A model generated the notes under the pieces. That model saw only the letters and a list, made by a program, of their open reading frames with translations, ran no database searches and was not told where the DNA came from. The translations under genes and the position numbers were made by a program. Of a stretch of 64,000 bases of DNA, positions 20,765 to 32,552 are shown piece by piece; position 1 is the stretch's first letter, and each line of letters starts with the position of its first letter. The DNA is from Petunia secreta (lineage: Eukaryota; Streptophyta; Magnoliopsida; Solanales; Solanaceae). The DNA is taken from positions 10,420,501 to 10,484,500 of the forward strand of contig JARKIP010000065.1 of assembly GCA_029990175.1 (NCBI GenBank). Reading direction: 5' to 3'.

Positions 20765-21603
20765 CTACTTCGAAAGTAGGTTAGTGTTTAAAAGTGTGGA
20801 AAACACACTCTTATGATAGAGCCAAGCATCAATACAAATCAAACAGCCTATGTCTCTGAAGGAAACAACAAGTTCTTGGCTCAAATAGGAACTATACCGA
20901 ACACATGAGTATTCGAAGAGACACTTTATATACAAGAAGTAGCTATCAAAGGCCCTATCACCTCTAAACTCATAGTCAACACACCGAACCCTCAATTCAC
21001 TTTTATCACCATGGGGCTTATGGACTTCGGTATGCACAATACTCGAGGTGTGACCAACATGTGGAATGGAGTAAGTAAAATGATTGACTCGACAACTGAC
21101 ATCGAATACTCCACTCCCCTTTTTAAAAGCAATCTTATTCACCCCAAGAGGTTGCTTTTCACCTCCAAAATTACCTCCAAGACAATCCTCCTCATTAGAC
21201 AAGCTTCCGAAGAAGGTCTCAAATAATGAATTATCTACGGGGTTAAGCTTTTCAAACCGAGGTGGTTCATATTCTGCTCAGGTCGGATGCATATCACCAT
21301 TTCCTTCGAATAAAGGATTAGTGAAAACAAGTTCACTATCCATCAAAGGTGCATCCGAACCAAGATCATCATCCACACTTGAGGAGTCATCGAATATAAT
21401 CCGATCTAACTCATCCACTAAGGACTCCTCAAGGGTATCATCATCCTCACTACAACACATAGTTCCACCATAGGCAATAATATCAACAAGGGTAGGATCA
21501 AACAACTCATTATTCCCATTATCAAAGATTGGTGGTGTGTTGTAACAAGGGTCACAAACAAGGTCAACTATAACTTCATCACTAAAGAGAGGTTCGGTGA
21601 ATA
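20765..21603 (-). pseudogene. Acidic accessory ORF of element D (5'-truncated, one stop)
   Basis: The minus-strand frame from about 21603 is open except for one TGA at 21278-21280, and ends at 20765. It matches the accessory ORFs of A and C: V-D-I-I-A-Y-G-G-T-M-C-C, D-D-S-S-S-V-D-D-D, E-E-D-C-L-G-G, K-K-G-S-G-V-F-D-V-S-C and IDAWLYHKSVFSTLL (about 20789-20832). No known domain is recognised. A hairpin (20764-20780) and a pyrimidine-TTGTTGCAG-GT acceptor-like site (20737) follow. Confidence 0.65.
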
Positions 21604-21821
21604 TACAATAAAAAAATATATATTATGATTTTTAATCAATAGAAATAAGGTTAAACCAAAAAGGTAAGCAGAAAACAAAGTTTTATTTATATTTAAGAGA
21701 TATATTGGTTAAAATAATTAAATATAGTATGGTAAATAAATATTTTTGTTAAGTATATTTTTATTTTAAAAAATTAATAAATTGCTTCTGCTTTTGCTGA
21801 GGAAAAGAGATTTTTTTTTTT
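21604..21821. other. AT-rich spacer between element D and the LINE
   Basis: No gene or repeat structure is recognisable. The stretch is strongly AT-rich and ends in a T-run near 21815. It marks where D is truncated and could be LINE 5' sequence or older DNA. Confidence 0.4.
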
Positions 21822-21934
21822 TTGCAGGATTAGCTAGGGGTGCTATCTTACGCCACTCAGCCATGACTCGCAACCGATGATCCACCGGAAAAACCATAGA
21901 ACAACCAGAATTTCTTGAAACACCTACTGATCAA

Positions 21935-23203
21935 TTGATAACCAAAAGAACACCTATAACATTTGGTAGTTTCCTCCCTCCGATGCTGTCTATCATAGAA
22001 GAGGTTGAGGAAGTTGAGCTAAGACTGAGGGGAACACCAAAGCTACCGAAAAAAGGAGTGGCCACTGCTATCAAAGAGGAGCTTGCAGGGAGCACATTAC
22101 AGTACTCTGAATCAGCTTCGTCGGGGTATCCAACACCAGCTGAGCCAGATAAGGGTAATCGCAGCTCAAAAATGGGTAAGTCCTTATCCTATGTTCCCCC
22201 AGCTACTAGAAATGGGAAATTAGTTGTCAAAATTGAGAAAGATGACATACAGATGCAAGAGGATTACTGGAAGACAACATTAATAGGATATGTAATTGGG
22301 GATACCCTATACTTGACCTCTATGGATAATTACATAACAAATGTGTGGAATTTTGTATCAAAACCACAAATATTGCAGCATAATGATGGGTATTACTTGT
22401 TCAAGTTCCAATCAATAGAAGAGTGTGACCTGGTGCTCCAACTAGGACCTTACACTTTCCATAACAAGCCCTTTATCCTGCAGCAATGGACCATAGATTT
22501 CAAATTTAACCCAGAATGTATAACCTGTATACCACTATGGGTTACTTTCCCAGGTTTGCCTGTGGGGTACTGGTCAACTGAAGCACTCAGTAAGGTTGCA
22601 AGTCCTATAGGCAAACCACTGTACACTGACCACTACACAGCAAGCATGGACATGATTTCATTTGCAAGAGTACTGATTGAAGTGGACATCTCACAGCCTC
22701 TGATTGACTGCATAGAAATGGACACCCTAGCTGGTGTGATCCATCAGGTTGTTGAATATGACTGGAAGACAAAGTTCTGCACTGATTGTATGAAATTTGG
22801 GCACCTGCTTGATGAATGTTGGACAAAAGTGCAAGAAGAACCATATAAGGAACATCATAAGAGAAGGAGGAAAAGGAAACCAAAAGCACAAACAAAATTG
22901 CAATGGCAAACAAAAAAGCAGAATGACCCTTTGCAAGCTGAAACTGCAGCAGGAGATGAACTAAGCGCAGCTACTGGAGAAGTACAAAGCACAAGCACAG
23001 AACATATGCAAACCTCAATAGCTAGCACAGATGCAGGAGTGCAAAGGCAGAACCCTGTAGCCACCCAAAGGATTAAAGGGATGAATGAGAGCTCCATGAA
23101 TGCAGGGCATACACCAATCATCAAAGTTGCAAATCAGTATGCAGTACTAGCTGAAGAAACTGCAGGCCCTGAGGATGCTGGAAAGCAGCACCAACCTCCA
23201 TGA
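21935..23203 (+). CDS. LINE ORF1: DUF4283-type protein with CCHC zinc knuckle
   Basis: This open frame of 422 residues has a central globular region (about 75-270) typical of plant LINE ORF1 proteins (K-x-L-x-G-Y-V-I-G, W-x-x-F-P-G-L-P-x-x-Y-W). A CX2CX4HX4C knuckle follows (C-T-D-C-M-K-F-G-H-L-L-D-E-C, about residues 287-300). The C-terminal third is low-complexity and rich in K, Q, T and A. Such proteins bind element RNA and accompany the ORF2 enzyme. The start codon is the first in-frame ATG in the open stretch and may not be original. Confidence 0.75.
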   Translation: MITKRTPITFGSFLPPMLSIIEEVEEVELRLRGTPKLPKKGVATAIKEELAGSTLQYSESASSGYPTPAEPDKGNRSSKMGKSLSYVPPATRNGKLVVKIEKDDIQMQEDYWKTTLIGYVIGDTLYLTSMDNYITNVWNFVSKPQILQHNDGYYLFKFQSIEECDLVLQLGPYTFHNKPFILQQWTIDFKFNPECITCIPLWVTFPGLPVGYWSTEALSKVASPIGKPLYTDHYTASMDMISFARVLIEVDISQPLIDCIEMDTLAGVIHQVVEYDWKTKFCTDCMKFGHLLDECWTKVQEEPYKEHHKRRRKRKPKAQTKLQWQTKKQNDPLQAETAAGDELSAATGEVQSTSTEHMQTSIASTDAGVQRQNPVATQRIKGMNESSMNAGHTPIIKVANQYAVLAEETAGPEDAGKQHQPP

Positions 23204-24016
23204 TAATCACAAATATAAGAGGGCTAAACAAGCCCTCAAAGCAAAAAGCAACTCTTTTTGTCCAAAAATAAAGTGGATCTCATGGGATGCATTGAGACCA
23301 GGGTAAAAAAGGAAAAATAAAAAAAAGTTACAAACACAATTGCAAAAGGATGGAATGCCTGTTACAACTATAGATATGCTAGAAATGGTAGAATATGGCT
23401 CCTATGGAAAACACATATACAGGTCAATGTTATACTAGTGTCAGAACAGCTGATACACTGCCAGGTTCAAGATACACACAGTGGATTCAATACAATATTG
23501 ACTATAGTTTATGGACTGAATGAACTGAACTTAAGAGAGCCATTATGGAGGGATATGAAACTGATTGGAACACAGATACAACATTCATGGCTCATCTGTG
23601 GGGATTTCAACAATATTCTATCATCAGAGGATAGAATAGGTGCCCCAGTGACTCAGACAGAAGTGCACAGTTTCCAGCAATGCCTGGACAATCTGCAGCT
23701 AACACCCCTAAAGGCAACAGGATGGCACTATACATGGTGCAACAAAAGGCAAGGAGGAAGCAGAGTATATAGTAAGATAGACTGGGCATTTGGCAACTTT
23801 CAATGGATTCAGCAATATGGGCACATTGAGGCAGAATTTATGAATCCAGCAGTGTCTGATCACTCTCCCATTTTAATCAAATGTGGAGCTAGAAGAAGCC
23901 TGCACCCTAGACCTTTCAAGCTGTTTACAAATGTCATGAGTCATCCTGAATTTGAAGCTAAACTCCACACAGCATGGCAACAAAATGTCAGAGGAGATCC
24001 TATGGCAAGACTCTAG
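23201..24016 (+). pseudogene. LINE ORF2 N-part: AP-type endonuclease
   Basis: An I-T-N-I-R-G-L-N-K start signature lies at about 23201-23235, followed within about 50 bases by a stop. The main open part 23438-24016 carries I-C-G-D-F-N-N-I-L and A-V-S-D-H-S-P-I, the metal- and DNA-binding motifs of the exonuclease-endonuclease-phosphatase fold. It ends in TAG 24014-24016, in frame with the reverse transcriptase part downstream. The enzyme would nick target DNA for target-primed reverse transcription; this copy cannot be translated whole. Confidence 0.8.
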
Positions 24017-24043
24017 AAGAAGCTGTACAATCTGTCAGCTGAC

Positions 24044-25408
24044 TTGAAGAACCTGTCTGCATACTTAGCATCATATGGGCAAAAGCTAACACAAGCAAGA
24101 GAAGGATTGGACATAGTTCAATCTAGCCTGAGAAGCCACCCACTTGACCAACAGATGCTGAACAGAGAGAAGGAATACCTGCTAGAGATAGAGAAATGGA
24201 GCAGAATTGAGGAACAAGCACTAAGACAAAAGTCTAGAGCAACATGGATATCCTGTGGTGATGCAAACACTAGGTACTTTCATGCACAGTGGAAGATCAG
24301 AACAGCAAAGAACTCAATTGTCTCAGTTTACACAGCCCAAGGAGTCAAGCTCACAGATCCTAAACAGGTAGAACAAGAATTTGTATCATGTTTTACCCAG
24401 CTGATAGGGAGTACAGCAACAGAGCTACCATGTCCAAATGCTGAGGTTATCAAAGAAGGCCCTTGCTTGACCTATGCTCAGCAATGTCAGTTAGCTCAGG
24501 AGGTCACAGAAGTAGAGATACTAGCAGCTATAAAGGATATGCCAACTGATAAAGCCCCTGGAGTTGATGGATACCCAATGGAATTCTTCAGCAAAAACTG
24601 GGAGATAGTCAGGGAAGATGTAATGGAAGCAGTTTATCATTTTTTCCACACTAGCAAAGTACTACCAAAGATGAACTGTACAGCCATCACTCTGGTGCCT
24701 AAAGTACCTTCACCAACACAAGTAAAGGACTATAGACCCATTGCCTGCTGCACTACATTGTACAAGATAATATCCAAGGTGCTAACAAACAGACTTAGCA
24801 CAGTTGCTGACACAGTTATTAGTCAGCCACAATCAGCATTCATAAAGGGAAGAAGCATACAAGACAACATCCTTTTCAGTCATGAGCTATTCAAAAGCTA
24901 TGACATGAAAGGTATCTCTCCTAGATGTGTATTGAAAGTGGATCTTAGGAAGGCATATGACACCCTTGAATGGAGTTTTCTGAATAGAGTTTTAATAGCT
25001 CTAGGATTCCCCTACAAGTTTATAGAGTGGATCATGGAATGTGTCTCCAGAGTTACCTATTCATTGGTGATAAATGGAGGATTAACAAAGCCATTTCAGG
25101 GGAAAAGAGGATTAAGGCAGGGGGATCCTATGTCACCCTACTTGTTTGTGATAGCAATGGAATACTTGCAAAGGGAGATGAATCAACTGCACAAGAATGG
25201 CAACTTTAATTATCATCCTAGGTGCAGAAAACTTGGCATCACCCACATTTGCTTTGCTGATGACTTGTTAATGTTTTGTAGAGCAGACTTGATATCCATT
25301 AAGCTGCTAAACTCTGCTTTTCAAGCCTTCTCCAAGGCATCAGGACTGCAAGCAAATCCTGACAAGAGCTCTGCTTACATAGCTGGAGTAGCTCCTGAAC
25401 AAAAATAA
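24044..25408 (+). CDS. LINE ORF2: non-LTR reverse transcriptase domain
   Basis: 454 open residues in the same frame as the endonuclease. Motifs in order: D-K-A-P-G-V-D-G; K-D-Y-R-P-I-A-C-C; F-I-K-G-R-S-I-Q-D-N-I-L; V-D-L-R-K-A-Y-D (first catalytic aspartate); R-Q-G-D-P-M-S-P; and the F-A-D-D catalytic box at about 25252-25263. This is the layout of plant L1-clade RT. TAA 25406-25408 ends it, but homology continues in the same frame for about 60 more codons, so the stop is a lesion. Confidence 0.85.
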   Translation: MKNLSAYLASYGQKLTQAREGLDIVQSSLRSHPLDQQMLNREKEYLLEIEKWSRIEEQALRQKSRATWISCGDANTRYFHAQWKIRTAKNSIVSVYTAQGVKLTDPKQVEQEFVSCFTQLIGSTATELPCPNAEVIKEGPCLTYAQQCQLAQEVTEVEILAAIKDMPTDKAPGVDGYPMEFFSKNWEIVREDVMEAVYHFFHTSKVLPKMNCTAITLVPKVPSPTQVKDYRPIACCTTLYKIISKVLTNRLSTVADTVISQPQSAFIKGRSIQDNILFSHELFKSYDMKGISPRCVLKVDLRKAYDTLEWSFLNRVLIALGFPYKFIEWIMECVSRVTYSLVINGGLTKPFQGKRGLRQGDPMSPYLFVIAMEYLQREMNQLHKNGNFNYHPRCRKLGITHICFADDLLMFCRADLISIKLLNSAFQAFSKASGLQANPDKSSAYIAGVAPEQK

Positions 25409-26577
25409 GAGATACTGGACTATCTAGGCTATGAAGTGGGCCATATGCCCTTCAGATACCTGGGAGTTCCCCTATCCTCCAAGAAGCTGACAGTGGCACA
25501 ATGCTTACCCCTGATAGAGAAGATAACTACAAGAATGAAATGTTGGTCAACCAATATGCTCTCTTATGCAGGAAGGCTACAATTGATAAAATAGTGGTCT
25601 TTGGACTCCAGACATATTGGGCTCAAATATTTGTGTTGCCAAAGAAGGTGATGAAGGCTATAGAAGCTGCTTGCAGAACCTTTCTCTGGACAGGCAATGT
25701 CACCATCTCCAAGAAAGCTTTGGTTGCCTGGGAAAGAGTATGCACACCCTATGCTGCAGGAGGCCTAAATATAATCAACCTATGCATCTGGAACAAAGCA
25801 GCAATTTTGAAGCAGCTATGGGCAGTCACAAGGAAGAAGGATAGTCTATGGATCAGATGGATCCATACTTACTACATAAAGAAGGAGACAGTGGAGACTT
25901 GTAATATACCTAAGCCTGCAGCCTGGGTAACTAGGAAGATACTAGAGGCAAGACAAGTAGTTCTTCTATCAACTACTATGCAAGGAAACTTTGACATGAG
26001 GCTCAACACAATGCTAACCAAAGCAGGAGCATTCTCTATTAAAAGAGCATACCTGACTCTATTTCCCCAGCTCCCACGAGCCCCATGGAAAAGCTTGACT
26101 CTACAGCACAGCATACACCCAAGACACAAGTTTACACTTTGGCTGGCAGTGCAACAAAAGCTAGCAACAGTGGACAGACTCCTCAGATATGGCATCCAGG
26201 TTCCAATGAAGTGTGCCTTCTGTAAGACAACTGATGAGACGTTTGAACATTTGTTTTTCAACTGCCCAATTACTGCAGCACTAAAGAAGAGAATGCTCAA
26301 GTGACAGAAAGTCTTAGATATACAGAGCACTTGGCAAGAGGAACTGCAAAGAATGTGCAAGCTTGCGCAGAAAAGAACTGGAATAGGGCCTATTGCAAGC
26401 TGTGTTTTTGCCATGCTAATATACACTATCTGGAGGGAAAGAAATCAGCTTAGATTTCACACGGGCACCTATGATGAAGAAAGGGTCAGCAGGGAGATTG
26501 TGATACATATCCACATACGAGGGCAAGCGTACCCAAAATGGAAGAAGACATTGGAGCAGTTAAATGTATACCCTTAA
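25409..26577 (+). pseudogene. LINE ORF2 C-part: RT thumb and zf-RVT-like region
   Basis: After the TAA, the frame encodes F-R-Y-L-G-V-P-L-S and then meets TAG near 25591. A shifted frame (25501-26304) encodes W-x-G-x-x-x-I-S-K-K-A-L-V-A-W-x-x-V-C-x-P and a C-x2-C...H-x4-C zinc motif (C-A-F-C...H-L-F-F-N-C) typical of the zf-RVT domain. A last short segment, 26353-26577, contains Y-T-I-W-R-E-R-N. Several stops make it non-functional. Confidence 0.75.
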
Positions 26578-26997
26578 GGGGATGAGTAGTATAGATTATC
26601 ACTGTTAGAATATTAGAGTAGCATTGATAGTTTCCTGTTGACAGTTAATACTTATAGTCCAGTTTTATAGGAGAGAGCATGAGGTCAGCTCATGTTTTGA
26701 TTTGTAATGAACAAGTTTGATTTTAATGAAAATAGCCGTTAAGATATTTTTTTTTTTTGACCAAACACCTTAAAATTCTTTAAAAAAGTAGTTTTGGAAA
26801 TCTATATTTATTTATAGTTAAAAATAGTACTCAGGAGGAATGAAAATACTCTTTCATAACTACCGGTAACAGTGTTAGTCTTCCTTAGGCCATCTCCAAG
26901 AGAGCACCATTTTTTGCACCATTTTGTGATTTGGTGTAAAAAATGGTGCAAAATCCACTCCAACAAGCACCATTTTGCACCATTTTTTGCACCATTT

Positions 26998-27051
26998 TGG
27001 TGTGATGAATAGTGTCGCACCAAATTTGGTGCGACACTATTCATCACACCA
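26998..27051. repeat. Perfect 54-bp palindrome in the Harbinger left subterminal region
   Basis: Two 27-base arms meet at 27024/27025 without a spacer; the centre is CACCAAATTTGGTG. The arms repeat the GGTG/CACC phrases of the subterminal repeats. This could form a strong cruciform or hairpin. Confidence 0.85.
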
Positions 27052-27431
27052 TTTATTATTTTATTATTATTTCATTATTATTATTGTTATTGTTATGATT
27101 ATTATTGTTATTGTTATTATTATTACTTAACCCTTTAATTAAATATATTAACTATATTTAATCATTTTTTTATATCTTCATAATATTAACTTTACATCGT
27201 AATTTTAGTATATAATTTTTTATAAGTTAATTTTCGTAAAAGTTAATTTTATAACTATAATTTTAAAAAATATTAACCATAAAAAAGAGTGCAACTATAG
27301 AATATAAGATGTTGCTAAAAGCGAAAGTACATTACATAAAAATATTTTAAAATTAAAAATACATCATAATTTAAAATGCATTAAATTAAAATACAATAAA
27401 ATTGAAACAACATTACATAACAAACAACTAT
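27052..27431. other. AT-rich 3' flank of Harbinger ORF1
   Basis: Very AT-rich with ATT/ATTG runs near 27056-27125 and no ORF. It presumably holds the 3' untranslated region of the minus-strand ORF1. Confidence 0.4.
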
Positions 27432-28458
27432 TTAGTAATCAGGTAGGCCGTCTCCTGGTACATTAAAGTCATTGAAGAACGGGGTGAATGGGGCAGAGGA
27501 TTGTTGTGGTTGTGGTTGTGGTTGTGGCTGTGACTGTGGAATTTGTTGACTTCTTCTTTCCAATATTCTTCTTTGTTCTTGTAAAATATGTTCACGAATA
27601 GCTGGATCGGTAATATAACTCATATCCATGAACAAAACTTTGTTTTCTTCAGCATATCTTCTTACTGCTGCAGCTTCCAATCGGGCTCTTGAGGCTTCAT
27701 TTTTTGCCTCATTTGATTCGTTCATTGAGGCAACAAGCCGAGCATTATGATCATTGACCATTTTGATGGAGTTCTCATCCATTTTCCTCTTCATTTTTGC
27801 TTTCTTCACCCCAGAAGGTCGCTGTAAAGATGTGGAACCACTTGCAACATCCTCATTTAAATTTAGTGAAAATGATGATAAGTTAGGAGATGATACTATG
27901 GGAGAATCGGGAGTAGGAGCCTCAGACTCTGATGATACATAAGCAAAGGTATCATTCCTTGATTTTTTTCTTCCCTCATCTCCATCGTTGAACTTCTCAA
28001 AATCTTTCATCATATTCCACACATGATCAAATTTAAAACCCTTTTTGAAACTCGAATCTTGCATGAGTAAAGTTTTTGCCTGTATTAACTGCAATATTAA
28101 ACAAAAAATTAAGTAAATAGGAAGTAAATGTATTTAAAAAGGTATATGTAAATGTAAAATAAATACTCACAATATCTTCATCAGATGCACCACTAGGATT
28201 CAAATTTTCAACTTGCCGAACACATCCATTCAATTTTCGTACAGCTTTCTCAATAGTTTGCATTCGACTTTGAAGCGATCTTTTGTTGCGTATCTCTCCA
28301 CTTTCTAACTTTTCACTATTGTATACATTTGCAACTCTATCCCAGAATTGATCTCTTGATTGATTGATTCCAATAATTGGATCCTGAGAAATGTTTAAAT
28401 AAATTTTACATAATAAGATATCTTCGTATGCAGAGTATCCTGCAGAACGACTGGTCAT
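27432..28458 (-). CDS. Harbinger ORF1: Myb/SANT-like accessory protein
   Basis: Two exons on the minus strand: 28458-28171 and 28088-27432, joined in phase at GTGAGT...TTGCAG, give about 314 residues. The N-terminal ~90 residues form a Myb/SANT-like helix bundle (Y-S-A-Y-E-D, then Q-F-W-D-R-V, then R-N-K-R-S-L-Q-S-R). The second exon continues with H-V-W-x-M-M-K-D-F-E-K-F, a serine-rich linker, a basic K-K-A-K-M-K-R-K-M segment and a glutamine/proline C-terminus (QPQPQPQPQ). In PIF/Harbinger elements this protein binds transposon DNA and helps the transposase enter the nucleus and act. Host databases often label such proteins NAM-associated or GST-T3-like. Confidence 0.85.
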
Positions 28459-28549
28459 TTTTTAGTACTGATAAAGAAGAAAAGGAGTTTATACGATTTA
28501 AGAAAAAATAATAGCCAATTGTGCTTAGAGATATGAATGGTGGCACCTT

Positions 28550-29034
28550 ATTTTATAGAGATAAAGTAGATGATAGGGAAATGTGCTATCTTGACCCCAA
28601 CCGTTCGATTGGATTTCATCCTAACCTTGGTCGTCCGATTAGATTTCATTTACTTTAGATATAAAGTAAATGAAATCTAATCGGACGACCAAGGTTAGGA
28701 TGAAATCCGATCGGACGGTTGGGGTCAAGATAGCACATTTCCCTATCATCTACCATTTAATTATTAATAGATATTTTATATTAAATAAAAAATATAAAGT
28801 AAATGAAATCTAATCGGACGACCAAGGTTAGGATGAAATCCAATCGAACGGTTGGGGTCAAGATAGCACATTTCCCTATCATCTACCATTTAATTATTAA
28901 TAGATATTTTATATTAAATAAAAAATATAAAGTAAATGAAATCTAATCGGACGACCAAGGTTAGGATGAAATCCGATCGGACGGTTGGGGTCAAGATAGC
29001 ACATTCCCTATCATCTACTTTATCTCTATAAAAT
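28550..29034. repeat. Inverted plus tandem repeat array between the two Harbinger genes
   Basis: The segment starts ATTTTATAGAGATAAAGTAG and ends with its inverse. Its left arm (to about 28657) folds back on a right arm starting at 28662. The right-arm unit then repeats in tandem with starts 28662, 28795 and 28928, exactly 133 bp apart. Units share TAAAGTAAATGAAATCTAAT and GGGGTCAAGATAGCACAT phrases and differ by a few bases. It fills nearly the whole intergenic promoter region (28459-29109), so both genes must be expressed from or across it. It may be an inserted foldback element or an expanded promoter repeat. Confidence 0.85.
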
Positions 29035-29109
29035 GAATAAACACTTACGAAAATAATACATCAAGTTTTTCTCAAAATCCTTCTAAATATTCTTATTTAT
29101 CTTTTAAAA

Positions 29110-30438
29110 ATGAGTTTCTATACTGGAGGTCCCTCTGATAATAATGAGGACAATTGGTCATCATCATCATCTTCAGGTGCCGATGATGAAGTTCGGGAGC
29201 AATTGGTCATGAAAACAATTGAAATGAATAATCATGTGTTGCAGTATTTATATGAAAATCAGAATAATCCTATCAGAGGTGGCTCCATTCCGGGTCATCT
29301 GGTAATCAACCGAGATCGTGAAGGTGCTGATAAAAATTTATTTCGGGATTATTTTTCTGAAAATCCGCTCTATGATGAGAGGACGTTTCGTCGCCGATAT
29401 CGGATGTCCCGTCCATTATTCCTCCGAATTGTTGATGAAGTTAAAGCTCATGATACGTACTTCGAACAACGTGCTAATTGCGCAGGTACAATTGGACTAT
29501 CCACTCTACAAAAAATTACAGCCGCATTTAGAATGTTGGCATACGGAATGCCAGCGGATACTACTGATGAATATGTGAAAATTGGTGAGTCAACTGCAAT
29601 TGAAAGCATGAAGAGATTTTGCCGAGCTATCATAGAGGTCTTTGGTGAGCGCTATTTGAGATCACCAACAGCTAACGATGTTGCCAGGCTTCTTCAAATC
29701 GGTCAACAACGGGGTTTTCCAGGAATGCTAGGCAGTCTAGACTGCATGCACTGGAAATGGAACAAGTGTCCAGCGGCATGGGCTGGACAATATGCAGGCC
29801 GTAGTGGACATCCAACAATTATTCTTGAAGCTGTAGCTGATTATGATCTTTGGATATGGCATGCATATTTTGGTATGCCCGGCACCAATAATGACATTAA
29901 TGTTTTAGAGTCTTCACATTTGTTTTCTAATCTTGCTAATGGTGTTGCTCCCCCCGCACGTTATGTTATTCAAGGAAAAGAATATTCCATGGGCTATTAT
30001 TTAGCAGATGGTATATATCCTAAATGGGCTACCCTTGTGCAAACTATTCATGCGCCGAGTTCGCCGAAGACAAAATATTTTGCGATGAAACAAGAATCGT
30101 GTCGAAAAGATGTTGAACGTGCGTTCGGAGTTTTGCAATCTCGTTTTGCAATTATCGCAGGGCCGTCACGTTTTTGGAAGAAAGAAGTGCTACGTGATAT
30201 AATGACTACATGTATTATATTACACAACATGATAATCGAAGATGAGCGTGATCTTAGTGCACCAATTCAAGATGCTCGTGAAAGTCCAACTCCAACGGTT
30301 GAAATGGCAGTAAATGAAACCCAGCGATTTGTTAACTTTTTAGCTCGGCACAAAGAAATTAAATCCCAAAATGCTCATTATGAACTTCGCAATGCATTAA
30401 TAGATCATCTATGGGAGCATACTAGAGGTGGAAGTTGA
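29110..30438 (+). CDS. Harbinger DDE transposase (HARBI1/ALP1-like nuclease)
   Basis: 442 residues in one exon. After an acidic serine-rich start, a helical region (about 60-190) has the R-R-R-Y-R-M-S-R and M-L-A-Y-G motifs of plant PIF transposases. The DDE_4 nuclease core follows: first catalytic aspartate in G-S-L-D-C-M-H-W (about residue 214), second in T-N-N-D-I-N-V-L (about 261), glutamate in V-E-R-A-F-G-V-L-Q (about 339). All three are present and no stop interrupts the frame. The enzyme would cut at the element ends and reinsert at TTA/TAA targets. Residue positions are approximate. Confidence 0.93.
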   Translation: MSFYTGGPSDNNEDNWSSSSSSGADDEVREQLVMKTIEMNNHVLQYLYENQNNPIRGGSIPGHLVINRDREGADKNLFRDYFSENPLYDERTFRRRYRMSRPLFLRIVDEVKAHDTYFEQRANCAGTIGLSTLQKITAAFRMLAYGMPADTTDEYVKIGESTAIESMKRFCRAIIEVFGERYLRSPTANDVARLLQIGQQRGFPGMLGSLDCMHWKWNKCPAAWAGQYAGRSGHPTIILEAVADYDLWIWHAYFGMPGTNNDINVLESSHLFSNLANGVAPPARYVIQGKEYSMGYYLADGIYPKWATLVQTIHAPSSPKTKYFAMKQESCRKDVERAFGVLQSRFAIIAGPSRFWKKEVLRDIMTTCIILHNMIIEDERDLSAPIQDARESPTPTVEMAVNETQRFVNFLARHKEIKSQNAHYELRNALIDHLWEHTRGGS

Positions 30439-30775
30439 AGAAATTTGTTGTATTTAGACTTAATTTACCGTAATGTAATGTAATATATATTTAATTTTCT
30501 TGTATTTCAATGATTTCACTTTTTCTTTTTTTGAGTTATCCGTTAATATGTATAATCTATAATGCTTTCCAATAATTATATTATTTAAAATTTTATGGTT
30601 TAAAATACTTTAATATTAGATGGTTATACAATAAAGGAATATAAATTATATGTAATGAATATGTAAAAAAGAAATAAAAGATAAAATTTATTTAATGGAA
30701 AGAAGAAAATAAAATTTAAATAGAAGATAATAATATAATATGGAGGAGAGAGAAGAATATAAAAAGAATATTCCT
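30439..30775. other. Harbinger transposase 3' region
   Basis: AT-rich non-coding sequence downstream of the transposase stop. It leads into the right subterminal repeats (TTTGGTGTAAAA copies at 30776-30860). No other gene is seen. Confidence 0.5.
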
Positions 30776-30879
30776 TTTTGGTGTAAAAAATGGTGTTATT
30801 GTTGGAGTAAATTTGGTGCTACACCATTTTGGTGTAAAATTTGGTGTAAAATTTGGTGTGCTTCTTGGAGATGGCCTTA

Positions 30880-32552
<1,673 letters not shown>

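Larger units (their letters stand above)
19877..21603 (-). mobile_element. Element D: 5'-truncated relative of elements A and C
   Basis: Read on the minus strand, D consists of part of the acidic accessory ORF, the GATTTCGAGGACGAAATC palindrome, the polypurine tract and one LTR (20686 down to about 19877, roughly 810 bp, starting TGATGCAATAGG). The last part of the LTR resembles the LTR end of element C (shared CATCCTAGTATGAATCCTTG-type phrases). Similarity to A and C stops at about 21603, inside the ORF, so the 5' part is missing. No second LTR or TSD can be paired. Confidence 0.7.
21822..26745 (+). mobile_element. Degenerate L1-type LINE
   Basis: A two-ORF non-LTR retrotransposon on the plus strand: ORF1 (zinc-knuckle nucleic-acid-binding protein), then ORF2 with endonuclease, reverse transcriptase and zf-RVT-type C-terminus, broken by several stops and at least one frameshift. 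No LTRs or terminal inverted repeats are present. No clear poly(A) tail or target-site duplication was found, so both ends are approximate. Confidence 0.8.
26888..30876 (+). mobile_element. PIF/Harbinger DNA transposon, structurally complete
   Basis: The element is 3989 bp with terminal inverted repeats beginning GGCCATCTCCAAGA at both ends. It is flanked by the 3-bp duplication TTA (26885-26887 and 30877-30879), the hallmark target of PIF/Harbinger. It carries the two standard genes, divergently: a Myb/SANT-like ORF1 (minus) and a DDE transposase (plus). Subterminal regions are packed with CACCATTTT / TTTGGTGTAAA repeats, possible transposase-binding sites. Both genes appear open, so this copy could be autonomous. 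It sits about 1.7 kb upstream of the GNOM start codon. Confidence 0.93.

Noticed and set aside
23201..24016. Possible endogenous pararetrovirus or other viral insertion in the LINE/LTR regions
   Set aside because: All RT-bearing segments fit LINE or Ty3/gypsy layouts; no movement protein, coat protein or caulimovirus-type order was seen.
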